A stretch of 64,000 nucleotides of DNA from Linyphia triangularis (Eukaryota; Arthropoda; Arachnida; Araneae; Linyphiidae): assembly GCA_963978545.1 (NCBI GenBank), contig OZ021727.1:18736743-18800742 (forward strand), written 5' to 3'. Shown here one piece after another: positions 21,440 to 34,373 of this stretch. Numbering within the stretch: the stretch's first letter is position 1; every line of letters starts with the position of its first letter. A model generated the notes under the pieces. It was not told the origin of the DNA. It ran no database searches and saw only the letters and a list, made by a program, of their open reading frames with translations. Both the position numbers and the translations under genes were made by a program.

Positions 21440-21784
21440 TTAGTACTTACATATTTTTGCTTTAGGATCATCTAAACTCCACAATATTGGTACAAATAAT
21501 GTCGATTCCAATGTTGTCTGCGTGCATTTCTTGTTTTGATGAATTTTTTTTTCTTGTTCATCAATATTTGATTCATTTAGTGAGTCTTTTAAGCTTCGGT
21601 GAATTTCCTTATGCACACTCATTAAATGGTTCCATAAGGGTTTTGTGGAAAAGGATTTTGGGCTTTTACCGCGTACAATATATTTTTTAAACGATTCTGT
21701 GGAGCAAGTAACACATAGGGCTGTGCTTTCGTCATTTCCATTAATTTTAAAATACTTCCAAATGGGTGATTTTAAATGAGCCAT
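21440..21784 (-). pseudogene. BED zinc-finger N-terminal exon of hAT transposase (copy 1)
   Basis: 114-residue frame starting MAHLKSPIWKYF. BED-type ligands are C24, C27, H53 and H58 (LCVTC...LWNHLMSVH), preceded by the conserved aromatic W9-x2-F12. It then runs into a LDDPKAK segment typical of the linker before the hAT catalytic core. A splice donor (gtaagt, minus strand) follows codon LDDPKAKI, so the true exon is about 21451-21784. No downstream catalytic exon is present. BED domains bind transposon ends; alone it could act as a binding repressor, but that is speculation. Confidence 0.7.
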
Positions 21785-23728
21785 TATTAAAAATTATAAA
21801 TTGGATTGTAATTGGAGAAAACTATGATTCAAGACATTCTAGAGAGCTAAATATAATTCCACATTGTGGCGCTGCGTTAAAGACCTAAAAATTACAATAC
21901 TTCATTTTACGTCAGAAAAAATATACCAGCTTTCAACTTCTGCCAATGAAAAATCAGAAATTAGACCGTACCATTCACAGCATAAAAAGGGGTAGGGTAT
22001 TATCGTCGATAGAAAAAAAAAAGCATTGAGGAGTGAGCATTGGCTATTTATTGCTTTTTACTCGCTAGCAAATGTCAGAGAAAAAGGAGAAAGTGAGTAT
22101 AAAACTAAAACTCTTAACAAGTAGCTTATGTTATGGAAAAAAAGTACTATTTATTAGAATTTCGGTTCGTGTTTTATGGAGAAGCATTCAAATATAACAT
22201 CTGGAATTAATCAGATCATAAACTTGGAATGAAAAGAACATATTGCAAAACACGTATGAAGGATGTGTATGGAAAAAGATTGGAGGAATGGTTTATGTTT
22301 ATCAACTCGGCGCCCTACCTCATCTCTGAAGTTAGGGATATGCCAAAGCATAGTTCTCAAGAAGGAACTTTTTTGTTTTCTAACTTGACTGCAATTTATG
22401 TCCAAGAAAAAAAAGTATAGGATGCGGTGTCCCCTTTGTCCGCAAAAGATCACTATTTTTTGCAAAAAATTATTTCTTGTGGATACCTGGTGGCCGGATA
22501 TCCGAATGAAATTATCGGATGTCCGGTATTTCAAATCGGATATCCGACGGGGTTTCGGATATTGAAAAATCAGCCGGATATGCCGGATATCGGATATTTG
22601 CCGGATATCCGTTCCATCCCTAGTTCGAACCACCCTTCCTCTCTGAAATTTTTTCACTATATACATTAAACTACTTTACATAAAACTACTCGGGCATATA
22701 ATTTCGAACTTCTTAATAAAAACAATGGGAATTGACTCGTTCGTTTTTTATAACTTTTTATATTTTCATGTAGGGGACGTTTCGCGTAAAAGCAGCAAGG
22801 AGGAGGGTGTTTATGTCCAGAACCCCCCCCCCCCCCCATAGGAAACGTCCCGGAGATTTTGTTATAATTGAATAAAAAACTTTTAACAATTGTAAATGAT
22901 AAACTTGTAATTGAAAATACTAAAACTTGTAATTTCAAACATGGAGCCCCGTTATAAGTAATTTAAAATATTTTTTTCTTTTTCATATTTTGTAAATATT
23001 GAAAGGAAACTTTAAGTAATTAAGATTATAGAATTTCCATTCAGGAATGAATGTGGGAAGTAGGAGCGGAGGGGGGGGGGAGGGGGAGTCACTGTTTCGG
23101 CTGCAGTAACATTTTTGAGCACACGGGCCGCCACTGACTCTGCCCTACAAATAAGGATGCCAAGTAGCGCACTATAATAAAAAGAGGGGGGTACAAATTA
23201 CAGATTTACTTACCACAACTTTTATTTTGCGTGAAGCTTCAAATGGATTCGCTGGCGTTTCAACGTGTTTCACTGAAACTACGTTTTGAAACAGGACACG
23301 CTTTGAACAAGATCTTACGGTAGGAATGTCAATAACTGTCTGAGAAAAACAGTTGATACTTCGCCACTTATTAAGAGTAAATTCCCCGTTGTGTGGGACG
23401 GTTGGGGGGGTGGGTGGTCCTCCTCATCTCCAGGGAGTGAACGGAAATGAGAAAGGATAGATGCTCTAAAAACCACGTGATGGGATGGGGGAAGGTCAAA
23501 GGGTCAAACCCCTCCTGTTCTATGTCGAGTTGTATCTTCTTGGTGGTGAAAAATGATTGTGGTCATCATACTGTGTTTTCATACGACATTTTTTGATAAA
23601 TAGATTTTTAGATTTGCAACTAGTCATGTTTTATCACGAATTGACTAGTCAGTTAAAAGTAAAATCACAATTTTCCGACAAAGAAAATAGTGGGAGGGGG
23701 GGAGCACCCTCCCATAGGATCGGCCCTG

Positions 23729-24193
23729 CTCTCACTCTACCTCTCTCTCTTCCACTCTACCACTCTTTCTACCTCTCATACTCTACTATTTACTCTACCT
23801 CTACCCTCTCTCTACCATTTTACTCTACCTCTCTCTACAGAACTACTCTACCACTCTACTGTACCACTCTACTCCACCAATCTACTCTACCTCTCTCTAC
23901 CACTCTACATCTCTATCACTCTACATCTCGCACTCACTACCACTCTTTCTACCATACTCTACTATTTACTCTAATCTACCTTTCTCTACCTCTCTACTAT
24001 TCTCTCACACTACCCTCTCTCTCACTACCACTCTACTCTACCTCTCTCACTACCACTCTACCTTTCTACCATTCTCTCACCACTCTACCATACTATCTAG
24101 TTACTCTAATCTACCTTTCTCTACCACTCTACCATTCTCTCACTCTACCTCTCTCACTTCCATTCTCTTACTCTAACCCTCTCTCTACCACTG

Positions 24194-24227
<34 letters not shown>

Positions 24228-24683
24228 ACTCTACGATTATCTCACTACCATTCTCTAACTCTACCTCTCTCTACCACTCAACTCTACCTCTACCACTCTA
24301 CCTCTTTCTCTTCAACTATACCTCTCTCTTCCATTCCACCACTCTACATCTCTCTACCATTCTCTCATCCTACCTCTCTTTACCACTCTACCTCTCTCTC
24401 ACTACTATTCTACCACTCTTTCTACCATACTCTACTATTCACTCTACATCTTTCTCTACATCTCTCACTACCATTATCTACCACTTTCTACCTCTCATTC
24501 TCTACTATTTGCTCTACCCTCTCTTTCTACCACTCTACTCTACGTATCTCTCTCTCACTACCACTCTTTCTACCATACTCTATTTACTCTACTCTACCTT
24601 TCTCTACCACTCTACTTCTTACTTCTCTACCATTCTCTCACACTACCCTCTCTCACTCTACCTCACTACCTACCTACCTATCT
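23729..24683. repeat. CT-rich array B, copy 1
   Basis: Same CTCTACC/CTCTCACT words as array A, starting with the right target duplication of hAT-1. It contains a pure (CT)n run near 24196-24225. It ends CTACCTACCTACCTATCT at the inverted-arm element. Confidence 0.9.
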
Positions 24684-25068
24684 CCCACATAGCCATAACT
24701 CATCCAATAGATATCTACTGGATGTGCTCTTTAAAAAATGCGATATCTACTGGAGCATGCGTTTATCTATAATAGACGGCTAATGGATAGTCAAATGTCC
24801 CGGAAATCGTTGTACATTAATCATCCATTGTACCTCCACAATGTCTACCAATAAGATAATATCTGGATATTGTAAACGACCAATAGATATTTATTTAGCA
24901 TCTACAAAATCCAATGGACGACCAATAGATGTTTATTAGATATTCATAAAATCCTGGAAAAAATCGGAAAAATTAAAAAAAAAAAGTTAAAAAGTTTGCA
25001 CTGATTACCATATACCAGCTAAGACACGTCATCACAGACAGCCAAGCAGAACTGCACTAAGTAGTACG

Positions 25069-25147
25069 CTCCGCCCACTGGGACACGAACCAAGGACCTA
25101 GGCAATTGCAATCCGTCGCCTAACCAGTTAGACCAACTCGACCTTGC
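25069..25147 (-). repeat. tRNA-like (SINE head) sequence in the inverted-arm element
   Basis: Minus-strand 79 bp with A-box-like TGGTCTAACTGGTTAGGCGA and B-box GGTTCGTGTCC. Pairing of a full cloverleaf is poor, so it is a tRNA-derived repeat rather than a tRNA gene. Copies at about 34759-34837 and 42584-42662. Confidence 0.5.
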
Positions 25148-25269
25148 TAACAGACAGTGTTAAATTTAAATATATAGTAAAACACCTTTTCAAATGGCAA
25201 TAATTACTTTAATGATAAAAGTATGATAAATAATTTATGTAATAAATGTAGAAATGAACTATGTATTTT

Positions 25270-26300
25270 TTTTTTTTTCCTTTTTTCCTTTCTTTTTTTC
25301 TTTTCCCCCATTTAGAGCAGCATCAGCATCACTTATGTTGGAGCTTTTCGCTCTCCGGATACAATTAAATATGCGTATCTTTAATTATTATTAAACTGAA
25401 AGAAATATTGATTTGTTCTTTATCGTAATAAAATTACTATTATTATTTTATTCTTTTTATCAAATAATTAAAAAATAATAATTTTTATTATTAGTAAATT
25501 AAAGCCTAAAAAATAAGTAAATTCTTCGTTTCAACGTGTTAATGCAACTTGACCTAACTTTTAATAAAAGTATTTAAACTGTACATCCAGATCCATTTTA
25601 TTTTATATAATTTGTGAGACGATGATGGTCGAAGTCGTTCAATTTATTTCATGATAGAATCGTTGTTTGTCGTCGTATTTATTGCAGCCAATCTCAATAA
25701 ATTATCCAAATGAGATTTAATTAAATTTTTTCTGTAATTATTCTTGGTGAAATCACCTTGCTGAAAGCTTCTTCGTTGGCGAAATTAAGTGTAAATATAT
25801 TTTTGAAGTCTTATATACAGTTGGCGCCATCTTTCGAGGAGAAATAGTAATGCAAATTTTTCAGTAGGTGTTTAAAAATAAATAACTTAACAAAGATTAT
25901 ATGCTTGCTGTTAATCAATTTTTAATTGTCAAAGATAATTTTAAAAATAACATTTTAGGAATTTGCTAAAATATTTTATTAATTAAAATTTTTACAATTA
26001 TATGCATTAATTATACACGAATTCCGCTTCTTAAATTCGAAACTAGAAATTTAGTAATGTGAATATTATTTTTACAATCGTTATCAACACCTATTCTCCA
26101 AATTAAAATGCACTTTAAATAAATTATATGCATACCCGTTAAAAGTATAAAAAAAATCTATATTGAAATTAACTCATTCAGTAAATTATTTCGGATTCAC
26201 GAAATTAATTTAAAAAAAAAGAAAAAGTGTACAGTTTTCTACATTAATTTTATAAATAATTTATCATACTTTTTTCATCAAATTAATTTTTACAATTTGA
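25270..26300. other. Central spacer of the inverted-arm element
   Basis: A pyrimidine tract (25267-25310) is followed by AT-rich DNA. The stretch after 25317 (CAGCATCAGCATCACTTATGTTGGAGC) resembles the left part of hAT-3 at 56.9 kb, which has a similar CTTATGTTAGAAC word. It may be a decayed hAT relative. No coding region supported. Confidence 0.35.
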
Positions 26301-26989
26301 AAAGGTACTTTATCACTGCAGTTGACCATGGCTGTCTGCGATGACCTGACTTAACCAATGTATATGGTTACCCGTGCAAAGTTTAAATTTTTTTTTTTTT
26401 TTTTTTAATTTTCCCCGATTTTTCCCCTGATTTTTCAGGATTTTGTGGATATTTAATAAACATCTATTGGTCGTCCATTGGATTTTGTAGATGATAACTG
26501 AATGTCTTTTGGTCGTCTGCAATGTCCAGAGAAAATCTTATCGGTAGACATTGTGGAAGTACAATGGATAGATAAAGTACAACGATTTCCGGGACATTTG
26601 ACCATCCATTTGCCGTCTATTATCGGTAAACGTATGCTCCAGTAGATATCCCATTTTTTTAAGAGCATATCCAGAAGATGTCTATTGGACGAGTTTTTGC
26701 TATGTGGGGAGTGATGGCTACCATGCAATACCACAAGTCGAATAGATTGGATTTGATAGACCACCATTAGATCTCTAGAAATAGTACGTCGAAATGCGGG
26801 AGTTGATAGACAGCCATTAGATGCTTATAAATGGAAAGTCGAAAAGACATGCTTTCGTGAACATCTAATAGATGTTTCAAAATTGGATGTCAAGGATAAC
26901 GTTGCTTTAGATGTCTATTACATCTCCTGTACATCTAATAGATCATGTGGACGAAACATAGATATCCAGTGGATAACACTGGTTATGTG

Positions 26990-27051
26990 TTCTCTCTACT
27001 CTACCTCACTACCTCTACTCTACCTACCTCTCTCACTATCATTCTCTCACT
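26990..27051. repeat. CT-array junction between tandem copies 1 and 2
   Basis: 62 bp of CT array. Its right part matches the end of array A (ctctctcactatcattctc) directly before hAT-1, while its left part matches the start of array C. The recombination joint therefore lies in this segment. The same joint occurs at 36680-36741. Confidence 0.8.
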
Positions 27052-27263
27052 CAGTGGCGATCCGATAAAACTTTTGTGGGGAAGTGTAGCTCTGAAAATG
27101 CTGACTATAAATGAAAATTTGCCTACTCATTCTACTATTAATTAATATTAAGAAATCATGACCCGTTCTTTGTAGACGTTTGAGACACTTAATTCGTAAG
27201 AATCTATTGATTCTGTAACTTTTTTCCAGTTACAAAAATACATTTTTGTCATATAATTAGGAA

Positions 27264-27305
<42 letters not shown>

Positions 27306-30300
27306 CGGTACCTTGGATGTTGACCGTTATAAGTAAAAGCAATCGTAGATGAATAAAAAACAAAAGTTTATTTCCAGAGACAAGGGAGGAGACGGGTGGA
27401 CGTTTGACTAGTTCCAAGAGTTGATTATATCAAAAGGCGTATCAATAGCAGTGGCAAACCGAAATACGGAGCATTTATAGGTTTACTAGTGACGCTCGAC
27501 TATTCAAGGCGCCTCTAGCTAACACAGGAAAATACTAGAAAATTCTAAATGGGAAATTGAAGATTCCAAAGGGACTCCAGGGAGATTACATAAATGTATA
27601 CTAAAAATAGAAAACATGCCTCACCTAATCAACTACCATAATGGCATTCAACTTACGAAAATTGATATATAGTTGAAGATAAAATAATAATTTAGTTATA
27701 AACACGCATGTAAAAATATTATCATTCCAGCCATTTAATGAAGAAAAATTCTTAATTACAAATCAATTCAAGAATTATATTAAAAATAGATATCGTTTTT
27801 ACATTTATGTTACATTAATACAACGACGTTTTAAAGTAGCCAAATTCCTAGCAAGGGAATTAAGTTCAATGCTGTCAACAAAATCCTTTTCATTGTTTAA
27901 TAACAGCAGAGTATCCAACCTGTTGTCAGACATTGGGGATCGCAAATAGCTTTTTATTAGCTTTAATTTGCTGAAAAGTCTTTCATTCTAAGCTATTCGG
28001 TAGATAAGTCATTGTAAATAATAATTTAAATTATATTTTAAGTTGAAAATTAAGTACGAAAATAGAAGCGCTATTTATTGAATCAAATAAACTCTTAATC
28101 AATATTGAATCATGTCGAAAATTGTAGTATTATACTCGAACTTAAATTTAAAAAATATCTATATTTTCCTATATACTCTGCTCTGTTCAAGCATTTCATT
28201 TAATATACCTTCCGATGATATGATTTTTAAAATGTCTTTCTCAACTGCCATTAACATAAACGCTTCTAGATGTTCTTGGGTATCGTGCTAAGTAATCGAT
28301 TTAAAATTAACTTCAGTTTTGAAAATGACAGTTCACAAGAACCTTGTGAAATGTGGAGGGATACATAACACATAAATAAGAATACTTTCATTACATCACA
28401 TAAATTTTGTATGAATTAGACAAATTCCTCTAAAGTTTTTAAGAATTAAGAGTCATTGTATACAAATAATTTAAAATGATATTTACTTGAAATGTAATTG
28501 TTGAAGTCGATTGAAAGATATTCAAGAACACTCGCATCATATCAGCTGAGCTCATGTGAGAAAACAGCACGTGTATATAATTTGAAGAACATGAACGATG
28601 AACAGCATCGTTCATGTTCATATATTTTTTGTATATTAACAGTTATAACATTTTCGTTTGGTGTTGATTATCGTATCTAATTGCCAATTGCATCATTAGA
28701 TATTAAAACATAAACACTTATTACGCATATAATCTTCTTAGTTTCTTGATAGTCTAAAACATGACTTGTTTATTTTGACCTGAAAATGTCCAGTTTAGTT
28801 TTGTATGGAGCCACACTAATTTGGAAAATAAAAATGGCCTCTCAACTCAACAAAACAACGGTAGCTCTTTTTTTTTTGTGCTCCATCTTTTGTCAATTTC
28901 GTTTGTCACATGTCATTGTACTCTTGCTAAGTATTGAACATTGTTACTGTCGCTAACAATCGTGTCGAGCAATTATACTAATGTCTGGACCTGTGGACCA
29001 TTGCAGGTGGTCCTCAGACATACTTTGTTCCTTTCTCACCTCAGGCTTTGAGCACAGCCTTCGGCGTCGGCCGCTCTCTTCAAAATCCCCGTACTTTTCT
29101 TAGAATTTCTTATCATCCCTACTAAACGAAAAAGGGAAGAACATGTCCGAGCGTTTGGGATTTAAATGCATTTGGGTAAAACAAACAAAAACGTTGAGTA
29201 AGGCAATCAGTACTTAATATATGGATGTAATAAAAAAAAAAAAAGTACGAGCTTTTACACCAGACCGGCCCATTTTTTACAAACATTGACCGGCCCGGTG
29301 GTTGTACCGGTCAACCCTATGGCCAGTAAGCCCCTAATCACGGATGCTAAAGGAATAATAAAACAAACTTGGAAAAATACTTCACTATCGATTGTCTAAT
29401 TAATGTAATGACTCAGGTTTTCCCCGCCAGGAAGGTGCAAGGCACTTATAATTCCTAGCTTGAAAATTTTAAAAAAGTGGCGAAAACTGTAAATTTACAA
29501 GAGAAAGGCAAATGTTCCGTTGCTGAAATATGATTCGTTTTTAAAATGAACCTACGTCTAAAGGCTGCAAAGAGAAATAAAATTTTAGGAAGTGATAAAA
29601 ATTCATCAAAACGCTTTTTTAGAAAATTTTAATGTAATTTTTATTCTTAACAATACTGAGTAAAAGTCAAAAAGATGAAATATTTGGGGAGCAAATAAAT
29701 ATAATTGTAGGAGTCTGAATGCAGCCAATAAAAATGGAATGGACTTTTGTCTAAGACTATAAACCAATTTTATACTAAAAAAATGTATTTTAATGTATCC
29801 ACAACTTTTGATGTAAGTTCGGTTCTTTTTCATGTTAGAAAAATCGAAACTACGTATTGAAATTAGTCGGCTCAACATTTTTTCAATGATTAAATTACAG
29901 TGTTTTTAAATCCTTCATATTAACTTCGATGGCTCATCCAATCGGACTGAAACTTGGCACATAGATTTGATGTTGAGGACAATATGTTCTGTCGAATTTT
30001 GTCGGCTATCACTGTCACTAAAAGTTCTCTTTTACGGAATACTAATAAACCAACTGGCCGTCATCTAACCGCCCTAAAATAGCATTTAACCGATCACGGA
30101 AGAAAAGCTTTCCTGTTGCCAAAATTGTTTATGTTTTAATAAACAAATAGTAAAATAATTTTTTTTAATCGGAATAAATAAAAGATATTTGGATGTGTGT
30201 GCATAAACTCACATTCGTTTACAATGAATGAATTTTGAAAAGTAGTTTAAAGGATATTTTGCTCATAAAGGTATTTTAATATTTAAAATTAGATACCAAC

Positions 30301-30455
30301 ACCAAGCACACTAATGGGTTATATTATTTATATACTTCTTGTAAATGTATAAAATCATCGAGATTCACAATGATATGAAATTTCTAAAATTTCACCATGG
30401 GTAACACACCAAGGCAGGGTCGTTCCGGGCGAGGGGTTTATAAATGGGTTCGAAC

Positions 30456-32311
30456 TAGGGATGGAACGGATGTGAGTTTTGCCGGATACCGGATTTCGGA
30501 TATCCGGGGTACCATGTCTACCGGATACGGATATCCGAAACGGATTTCACCGGATATCCGGCCGGATATTCGGTCTATATACTAAAAACGATAGTTATAC
30601 GATATGCTATACGAAAAAAATGGTCATGATATGAAGTATCAAGTAAATTATAATTAGTGGTTAGCGCACCGCACTGCATGCCACAGGTCCATGGTTTGAT
30701 TCGCGGACTGGACAAGGTTGACTTAGCTGTTTATACCTGAAAGAAATAAACTGAGGAGGACCATGCATGCTTGGGAACTAAACACTGGGGTTCGGCGTCA
30801 GAATGACCATCTGACCGGAACATCTGCCATGTGACACACAAATGCCACAGTCGAGAAAGCTGAGCTGGGCCCAGCAGGCCTTGGTCCACACGGGCTGTCA
30901 CGCCACTGAGTTAATTTTTTTTATTTAAACTTTAGTTGATGAAACGATGTTTTAGTGATGCCAATACCTACACTTGCTGAACAATTTTGAAACTTCATCA
31001 CAATTTTGTTTTGTGTGTTACTTAAAATTGTACCAAACATTCTGCAATGTGATGAAAATATTTCAGAATTGTGTTTAACATTATGTTATACCATATTTAA
31101 AATATATATTTAATATAAACAAACAAAATTAGTACTTACATATTTTTGCTTTAGGATCATCTAAACTCCACAATATTGGTACAAATAATGTCGATTCCAA
31201 TGTTGTCTGCGTGCATTTCTTGTTTTGATGAATTTTTTTTTCTTGTTCATCAATATTTGATTCATTTAGTGAGTCTTTTAAGCTTCGGTGAATTTCCTTA
31301 TGCACACTCATTAAATGGTTCCATAAGGGTTTTGTGGAAAAGGATTTTGGGCTTTTACCGCGTACAATATATTTTTTAAACGATTCTGTGGAGCAAGTAA
31401 CACATAGGGCTGTGCTTTCGTCATTTCCATTAATTTTAAAATACTTCCAAATGGGTGATTTTAAATGAGCCATTATTAAAAATTATAAATTGGATTGTAA
31501 TTGGAGAAAACTATGATTCAAGACATTCTAGAGAGCTAAATATAATTCCACATTGTGGCGCTGCGTTAAAGACCTAAAAATTACAATACTTCATTTTACG
31601 TCAGAAAAAATATACCAGCTTTCAACTTCTGCCAATGAAAAATCAGAAATTAGACCGTACCATTCACAGCATAAAAAGGGGTAGGGTATTATCGTCGATA
31701 GAAAAAAAAAAGCATTGAGGAGTGAGCATTGGCTATTTATTGCTTTTTACTCGCTAGCAAATGTCAGAGAAAAAGGAGAAAGTGAGTATAAAACTAAAAC
31801 TCTTAACAAGTAGCTTATGTTATGGAAAAAAAGTACTATTTATTAGAATTTCGGTTCGTGTTTTATGGAGAAGCATTCAAATATAACATCTGGAATTAAT
31901 CAGATCATAAACTTGGAATGAAAAGAACATATTGCAAAACACGTATGAAGGATGTGTATGGAAAAAGATTGGAGGAATGGTTTATGTTTATCAACTCGGC
32001 GCCCTACCTCATCTCTGAAGTTAGGGATATGCCAAAGCATAGTTCTCAAGAAGGAACTTTTTTCTTTTCTAACTTGACTGCAATTTATGTCCAAGAAAAA
32101 AAAGTATAGGATGCGGTGTCCCCTTTGTCCGCAAAAGATCACTATTTTTTGCAAAAAATTATTTCTTGTGGATACCTGGTGGCCGGATATCCGAATGAAA
32201 TTATCGGATGTCCGGTATTTCAAATCGGATATCCGACGGGGTTTCGGATATTGAAAAATCAGCCGGATATGCCGGATATCGGATATTTGCCGGATATCCG
32301 TTCCATCCCTA
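30456..32311 (-). mobile_element. hAT-2, copy 2 (1,856 bp)
   Basis: Same 16-bp TIRs and GTTCGAAC duplications (30448-30455 and 32312-32319). One visible substitution against copy 1 lies in the tttttgttttc word near 22374 (tttttcttttc near 32063). The same position in each unit shows it was duplicated with the unit rather than inserted twice. Confidence 0.92.
31129..31473 (-). pseudogene. BED zinc-finger exon of hAT transposase (copy 2)
   Basis: Predicted protein identical to that at 21440-21784: C24, C27, H53, H58 BED ligands, followed by a splice donor and no catalytic exon. Confidence 0.7.
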
Positions 32312-33416
32312 GTTCGAACCACCCTTCCTCTCTGAAATTTTTTCACTATATACATTAAACTACTTTACATAAAACTACTCGGGCATATAATTTCGAACTT
32401 CTTAATAAAAACAATGGGAATTGACTCGTTCGTTTTTTATAACTTTTTATATTTTCATGTAGGGGACGTTTCGCGTAAAAGCAGCAAGGAGGAGGGTGTT
32501 TATGTCCAGAACCCCCCCCCCCCCCATAGGAAACGTCCCGGAGATTTTGTTATAATTGAATAAAAAACTTTTAACAATTGTAAATGATAAACTTGTAATT
32601 GAAAATACTAAAACTTGTAATTTCAAACATGGAGCCCCGTTATAAGTAATTTAAAATATTTTTTTCTTTTTCATATTTTGTAAATATTGAAAGGAAACTT
32701 TAAGTAATTAAGATTATAGAATTTCCATTCAGGAATGAATGTGGGAAGTAGGAGCGGAGGGGGGGGGGAGGGGGAGTCACTGTTTCGGCTGCAGTAACAT
32801 TTTTGAGCACACGGGCCGCCACTGACTCTGCCCTACAAATAAGGATGCCAAGTAGCGCACTATAATAAAAAGAGGGGGGTACAAATTACAGATTTACTTA
32901 CCACAACTTTTATTTTGCGTGAAGCTTCAAATGGATTCGCTGGCGTTTCAACGTGTTTCACTGAAACTACGTTTTGAAACAGGACACGCTTTGAACAAGA
33001 TCTTACGGTAGGAATGTCAATAACTGTCTGAGAAAAACAGTTGATACTTCGCCACTTATTAAGAGTAAATTCCCCGTTGTGTGGGACGGTTGGGGGGGTG
33101 GGTGGTCCTCCTCATCTCCAGGGAGTGAACGGAAATGAGAAAGGATAGATGCTCTAAAAACCACGTGATGGGATGGGGGAAGGTCAAAGGGTCAAACCCC
33201 TCCTGTTCTATGTCGAGTTGTATCTTCTTGGTGGTGAAAAATGATTGTGGTCATCATACTGTGTTTTCATACGACATTTTTTGATAAATAGATTTTTAGA
33301 TTTGCAACTAGTCATGTTTTATCACGAATTGACTAGTCAGTTAAAAGTAAAATCACAATTTTCCGACAAAGAAAATAGTGGGAGGGGGGGAGCACCCTCC
33401 CATAGGATCGGCCCTG

Positions 33417-33881
33417 CTCTCACTCTACCTCTCTCTCTTCCACTCTACCACTCTTTCTACCTCTCATACTCTACTATTTACTCTACCTCTACCCTCTCTC
33501 TACCATTTTACTCTACCTCTCTCTACAGAACTACTCTACCACTCTACTGTACCACTCTACTCCACCAATCTACTCTACCTCTCTCTACCACTCTACATCT
33601 CTATCACTCTACATCTCGCACTCACTACCACTCTTTCTACCATACTCTACTATTTACTCTAATCTACCTTTCTCTACCTCTCTACTATTCTCTCACACTA
33701 CCCTCTCTCTCACTACCACTCTACTCTACCTCTCTCACTACCACTCTACCTTTCTACCATTCTCTCACCACTCTACCATACTATCTAGTTACTCTAATCT
33801 ACCTTTCTCTACCACTCTACCATTCTCTCACTCTACCTCTCTCACTTCCATTCTCTTACTCTAACCCTCTCTCTACCACTG

Positions 33882-33917
<36 letters not shown>

Positions 33918-34373
33918 ACTCTACGATTATCTCACTACCATTCTCTAACTCTACCTCTCTCTACCACTCAACTCTACCTCTACCACTCTACCTCTTTCTC
34001 TTCAACTATACCTCTCTCTTCCATTCCACCACTCTACATCTCTCTACCATTCTCTCATCCTACCTCTCTTTACCACTCTACCTCTCTCTCACTACTATTC
34101 TACCACTCTTTCTACCATACTCTACTATTCACTCTACATCTTTCTCTACATCTCTCACTACCATTATCTACCACTTTCTACCTCTCATTCTCTACTATTT
34201 GCTCTACCCTCTCTTTCTACCACTCTACTCTACGTATCTCTCTCTCACTACCACTCTTTCTACCATACTCTATTTACTCTACTCTACCTTTCTCTACCAC
34301 TCTACTTCTTACTTCTCTACCATTCTCTCACACTACCCTCTCTCACTCTACCTCACTACCTACCTACCTATCT
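33417..34373. repeat. CT-rich array B, copy 2
   Basis: Copy of 23729-24683 with at most small (CT)n changes. A 1.2-kb open frame crosses it by chance because the array has no stop words in one frame. Confidence 0.9.

Larger units (their letters stand above)
20767..22622 (-). mobile_element. Nested hAT element hAT-2, copy 1 (1,856 bp)
   Basis: Both ends begin TAGGGATGGAACGGAT, a perfect 16-bp TIR. They are flanked by 8-bp duplications GTTCGAAC at 20759-20766 and 22623-22630. Copy 3 shows the unoccupied site at 40143-40150 with a single GTTCGAAC, proving the boundaries. Subterminal zones (20790-20885 and 22480-22615) are packed with the palindrome CGGATATCCG and its half-sites, likely transposase-binding repeats. 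The interior holds one BED-finger exon (minus) and a SINE. The catalytic domain is missing, so it is non-autonomous. Confidence 0.92.
17343..23728 (-). mobile_element. hAT element hAT-1, copy 1 (6,386 bp)
   Basis: Left end CAGTGGCGATCCGAT and inverted right end CAGGGCCGATCCTAT match at 12 of 15 positions. It is flanked by exact 8-bp duplications CTCTCACT at 17335-17342 and 23729-23736, as hAT elements make. Minus-strand remnants of hAT transposase C-termini lie at 18117-18652, which sets the orientation. The rest is non-coding or occupied by later insertions: (TA)n, an LTR-like piece and hAT-2. It cannot encode a working transposase. Confidence 0.85.
24684..26989. mobile_element. Long inverted-arm element (CCCACATAG ends), copy 1
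   Basis: The left arm at 24684 to about 25066 reappears inverted at about 26303-26709 with good identity (both carry a GGAAATCGTTGTAC block and CCAATGGACGACCAATAG). The arms consist of iterated near-palindromes such as CCAATAGATATCTACTGG. A further 280 bp of such motifs ends GGTTATGTG at 26989, which mirrors the left CACATAGCC, so the true right end may be 26989. CT array abuts both sides. No transposase frame and no clear target duplication. Superfamily not assignable by eye. Confidence 0.6.
27052..33416 (-). mobile_element. hAT-1, copy 2 (6,365 bp)
   Basis: Same ends and CTCTCACT flanks (27044-27051 and 33417-33424) as copy 1. It carries the same nested hAT-2, both hAT C-terminal remnants and the hairpin. 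Shorter mainly through the (TA)n tract. Confidence 0.9.

Noticed and set aside
22211..22666. 151-codon minus-strand frame across the hAT-2 right end (also 31900-32355)
   Set aside because: It crosses the terminal inverted repeat and its palindromes, and its other strand is also open; no family features.
23557..23728. Host gene reading into the CT array
   Set aside because: The sequence is the right end of hAT-1; the frame crosses the TIR and the target duplication.
25069..25147. Possible tRNA gene
   Set aside because: A- and B-box-like strings are present, but acceptor and anticodon pairing is poor and it is repeated within a transposable element; treated as a SINE head.
26453..26767. 104-codon frame in the right arm of the inverted-arm element (three copies)
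   Set aside because: Its composition follows the near-palindromic DNA repeats; no recognisable domain, and copy identity is due to the recent tandem duplication rather than selection.
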